Shown piece by piece: positions 4,404 to 5,963 of a stretch of 5,963 nt of DNA. The stretch is taken from contig DATIWM010000084.1 of the NCBI GenBank assembly GCA_035519355.1, positions 1 through 5,963 of the forward strand. The letters run 5' to 3'. A program made the position numbers and the translations under genes. The DNA is from DAOMFB01 sp035519355. GTDB taxonomy: Bacteria > Acidobacteriota > Thermoanaerobaculia > UBA5066. The notes beneath the pieces are model-generated. The model saw nothing but the letters and a program-made list of their open reading frames with translations. It was not told where the DNA came from and searched no databases. The first letter of the stretch is position 1. Each line of letters starts with the position of its first letter.

Positions 4404-5653
4404 GGGTACTTCGTCGCGACGTAGTCGTCCACGAGGGCCCGGAAGGCCGCCGAGAGCTCGTCGTAGTTCCCTTTGAGCGTCGTGAACTTCTGGCCGTCGA
4501 CGTAGACGGGACAGCTCGGCGCCTCGCCCGTGCCGGGGAGGCTGATGCCGATGTTCGCGGCCCTGGACTCGCCCGGCCCGTTCACGATGCAGCCCATGAC
4601 GGCGAGCGTCATCGTCTCGACGCCGTCGTACTCCCTCTTCCAGAGGGGCATCTTCTCGCGAACGTAGCCCTGGATCCGCTCGGCCAGCTCCTGAAACGTC
4701 GTGGAGGTCGTCCGGCCGCAGCCCGGGCAGGCGGTGACCGACGGGGCGAAGGAGCGGAGACCGAGCGACTGGAGAAGCTCGCACGCCGCGTAGACCTCCT
4801 CGCGGCGGTCGCCGCCGGGGCGGGGCGTCAGGGAGACGCGGATCGTGTCGCCGATTCCCTCCTGGAGCAGGACGCCCATCGCCGCCGAGGACCAGACGAG
4901 GCCCTTCACCCCCATTCCGGCCTCCGTCAGCCCGAGGTGGAGCGGCTGGTCCGTGTGGCGGGCCAGCTCGCGGTAGACCGCGATCAGCTCCTGCGGCTTG
5001 GAGACCTTGCAGGAGATGATGATCTGGTTCTTCGTCAGGCCGCTCTGGAGCGCCAGCTCCGTCGACTCGAGCGCCGAGAGGACCATGCAGTCGCCGAGGA
5101 TTTCGTCGGAGCTCTTCCCGAGGTCCCGGTCGGTGTTCTCCTGCATCTTCCGCATGACGAGTTCCGGATTCAGCGAGCCGCCGTTGACGCCGATCCGGAC
5201 CGGTTTGCCGTGGTCCACGGCCACCTTGCAGATCGTCGAGAACTGCTCGTCGCGGAGGCGTCCCGTGCCGACGTTCCCGGGATTGATCCGGTACTTGTCG
5301 AGGGCCTCCGCGCAGCGGGGGAACTTCGTCAGGAGGATGTGCCCGTTGTAGTGGAAATCCCCGATCAGGGGAACGTCGCACCCGGCGTCCCGGAGCCGCC
5401 GGGCGATCTCGGGGACGGCCGCGGCCGCCTCGGGGACGTTCACGGTGACCCGGACCAGCTCGGAGCCCGCCTGAGCGAGCTCGAGGCACTGCGTCGCCGT
5501 GGCCGCGGCGTCGGCCGTGTCGGTCATCGTCATCGACTGGACGACGACCGGGGCGCCGCCGCCCACCGCCACCCGGCCGACCTTCACCGGGACGGTCGTG
5601 TGGCGGCGCCGCGTCGGAGCAAAGACGGCGACGGCGGGAGGTTCGGAGCCCAT
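4376..5653 (-). CDS. ispG: 4-hydroxy-3-methylbut-2-enyl diphosphate synthase (IspG/GcpE)
   Basis: IspG is the [4Fe-4S] enzyme of the MEP isoprenoid pathway that reductively opens the ring of 2-C-methyl-D-erythritol 2,4-cyclodiphosphate to give HMBPP, with electrons from flavodoxin or ferredoxin. The 425-residue product carries the N-terminal TIM barrel (VQSMTMTDT at 38-46, DFHYNGHIL at 99-107, RINPGNVG at 122-129, RIGVNGGSL at 153-161, LHLGLTEAG at 238-246, GIGDTIRVSL at 266-275). It also has the C-terminal cluster domain with Cys309 and Cys312 (ACPGCGR), Cys355 (MGCIVNGPGE) and Glu362, the known cluster ligands. It is longer than the 372-residue E. coli enzyme and follows the longer bacterial form seen in many proteobacteria; nothing looks inserted or broken. 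The ATG start at 5653 lies 5 nt after the rseP stop with no clear Shine-Dalgarno site, suggesting coupled translation. The final residues (KYPKKKEAGPA) are a charged tail. The gene ends 4 nt from the nfo stop. Confidence 0.97.
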   Translation of the reverse strand: MGSEPPAVAVFAPTRRRHTTVPVKVGRVAVGGGAPVVVQSMTMTDTADAAATATQCLELAQAGSELVRVTVNVPEAAAAVPEIARRLRDAGCDVPLIGDFHYNGHILLTKFPRCAEALDKYRINPGNVGTGRLRDEQFSTICKVAVDHGKPVRIGVNGGSLNPELVMRKMQENTDRDLGKSSDEILGDCMVLSALESTELALQSGLTKNQIIISCKVSKPQELIAVYRELARHTDQPLHLGLTEAGMGVKGLVWSSAAMGVLLQEGIGDTIRVSLTPRPGGDRREEVYAACELLQSLGLRSFAPSVTACPGCGRTTSTTFQELAERIQGYVREKMPLWKREYDGVETMTLAVMGCIVNGPGESRAANIGISLPGTGEAPSCPVYVDGQKFTTLKGNYDELSAAFRALVDDYVATKYPKKKEAGPA

Positions 5654-5658
5654 GCCGT

Positions 5659-5963
5659 TCAGAAGTTGACGTTCTTCAGGACGTCGAAATAGAGGACCGT
5701 GACCATCACGAGGACGAGGAAGACGAATCCGGCCTGGAGGAGCCGCTCCTTCACCTTGATCGGAAAGTCCCGGCGGGCGACGGACTCCAGGAGCGTCACG
5801 AAGATCTGCCCGCCGTCGAGGAGCGGGATCGGGAGGAGGTTCAGGAGGCCGAGCTGGAGCGAGAGGACGCCCATGAGCAGGACGAGCGCCGACGGGCCCG
5901 TGCGGGCCGCCTCGCCCGAGAACTTCGCGATGTCGATCGGGCCCGAAAGCTGCCGCATGGAGC
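5659..5963 (-). CDS. rseP: C-terminal end of RseP-type site-2 zinc metalloprotease (M50), partial
   Basis: Only the last 100 codons are in the window; the reading frame continues past the right edge, so the Met at 5958 is internal. The fragment begins with the family's post-PDZ phrase LSGPIDIAKFSG, then a membrane segment ending in NLLPIPLLDGGQ. The LDGG Asp supplies the third zinc ligand in this family; the HExxH motif would lie upstream, outside the window. An amphipathic linker (FPIKVKERLLQ) and a last transmembrane helix (AGFVFLVLVMVTVLYF) follow, and the protein ends KNVNF. RseP is an inner-membrane intramembrane protease that cleaves anti-sigma factors and leftover signal peptides. The rseP-ispG order, often with dxr upstream, is common in bacteria and supports the call. 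The gap to ispG is 5 nt, so the two are very likely one operon. Confidence 0.93.
   Translation of the reverse strand, partial: SMRQLSGPIDIAKFSGEAARTGPSALVLLMGVLSLQLGLLNLLPIPLLDGGQIFVTLLESVARRDFPIKVKERLLQAGFVFLVLVMVTVLYFDVLKNVNF

Noticed and set aside
3723..5489. Minus-strand open frame of 588 codons through ispG and opposite nfo
   Set aside because: It is in the wrong frame for ispG and antisense to nfo; the translation is Arg/Gly/Pro-rich with no domain, while the correct frames give complete enzymes with all ligands.
4937..5692. Plus-strand open frame (251 codons) opposite ispG
   Set aside because: Antisense shadow with no family resemblance; ispG on the other strand is intact.
1..5963. 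Defence system, prophage, transposon, CRISPR, toxin-antitoxin pair or biosynthetic cluster
   Set aside because: Every stretch longer than 90 bp is taken up by a recognisable housekeeping or single-domain gene. No transposase, integrase, terminal repeats, repeat-spacer array or nuclease other than Nfo is present.

Overview
The window is GC-rich, gene-dense bacterial DNA and reads as ordinary chromosomal housekeeping sequence. I see no phage, insertion sequence, CRISPR array, toxin-antitoxin pair, tRNA or rRNA. A BamD lipoprotein, an RseP-type site-2 protease and an Sec-exported protein point to a diderm (Gram-negative) bacterium. The order PASTA protein, rpe, bamD together with rseP-ispG and the high GC content recalls Acidobacteriota or deltaproteobacterial-type lineages. 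That placement is inference from gene order and has not been tested by phylogeny.

Layout: three blocks with alternating direction. (1) Positions 1-2432, minus strand: a PASTA-repeat membrane protein, rpe (overlapping it by 4 bases), bamD (13 nt later), then after 78 nt a new gene of which only the signal peptide and first mature residues lie in the window. (2) Positions 2519-4371, plus strand: a two-gene unit of a PHP-type metallophosphoesterase and endonuclease IV (nfo), overlapping by 4 bases. (3) Positions 4376-5963, minus strand: the 3' end of rseP followed 5 nt later by ispG. Blocks 1 and 2 diverge from an 86-bp intergenic region. Blocks 2 and 3 converge with only 4 bases between stop codons.

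How the genes fit together: bamD, rseP and the PASTA protein are all concerned with the cell envelope (outer-membrane protein assembly, regulated intramembrane proteolysis, probable peptidoglycan sensing). ispG makes the isoprenoid precursor needed for the carrier lipid of wall synthesis. rpe is central carbon metabolism. The PHP protein and Nfo are both metal-dependent phosphoester hydrolases made from one message, so the PHP enzyme may act on nucleic acid ends or nucleotides; this is inference.

The most interesting items are small. A PASTA protein with no kinase domain sits beside rpe, where Firmicutes carry the PASTA kinase PrkC. A PHP phosphoesterase with a hydrophobic and basic C-terminal tail is coupled to an AP endonuclease. 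Three perfect GC-rich hairpins lie exactly at gene boundaries: around the PHP start codon, abutting the nfo start codon, and across the two convergent stop codons. Nothing in the window amounts to a clear undescribed system.
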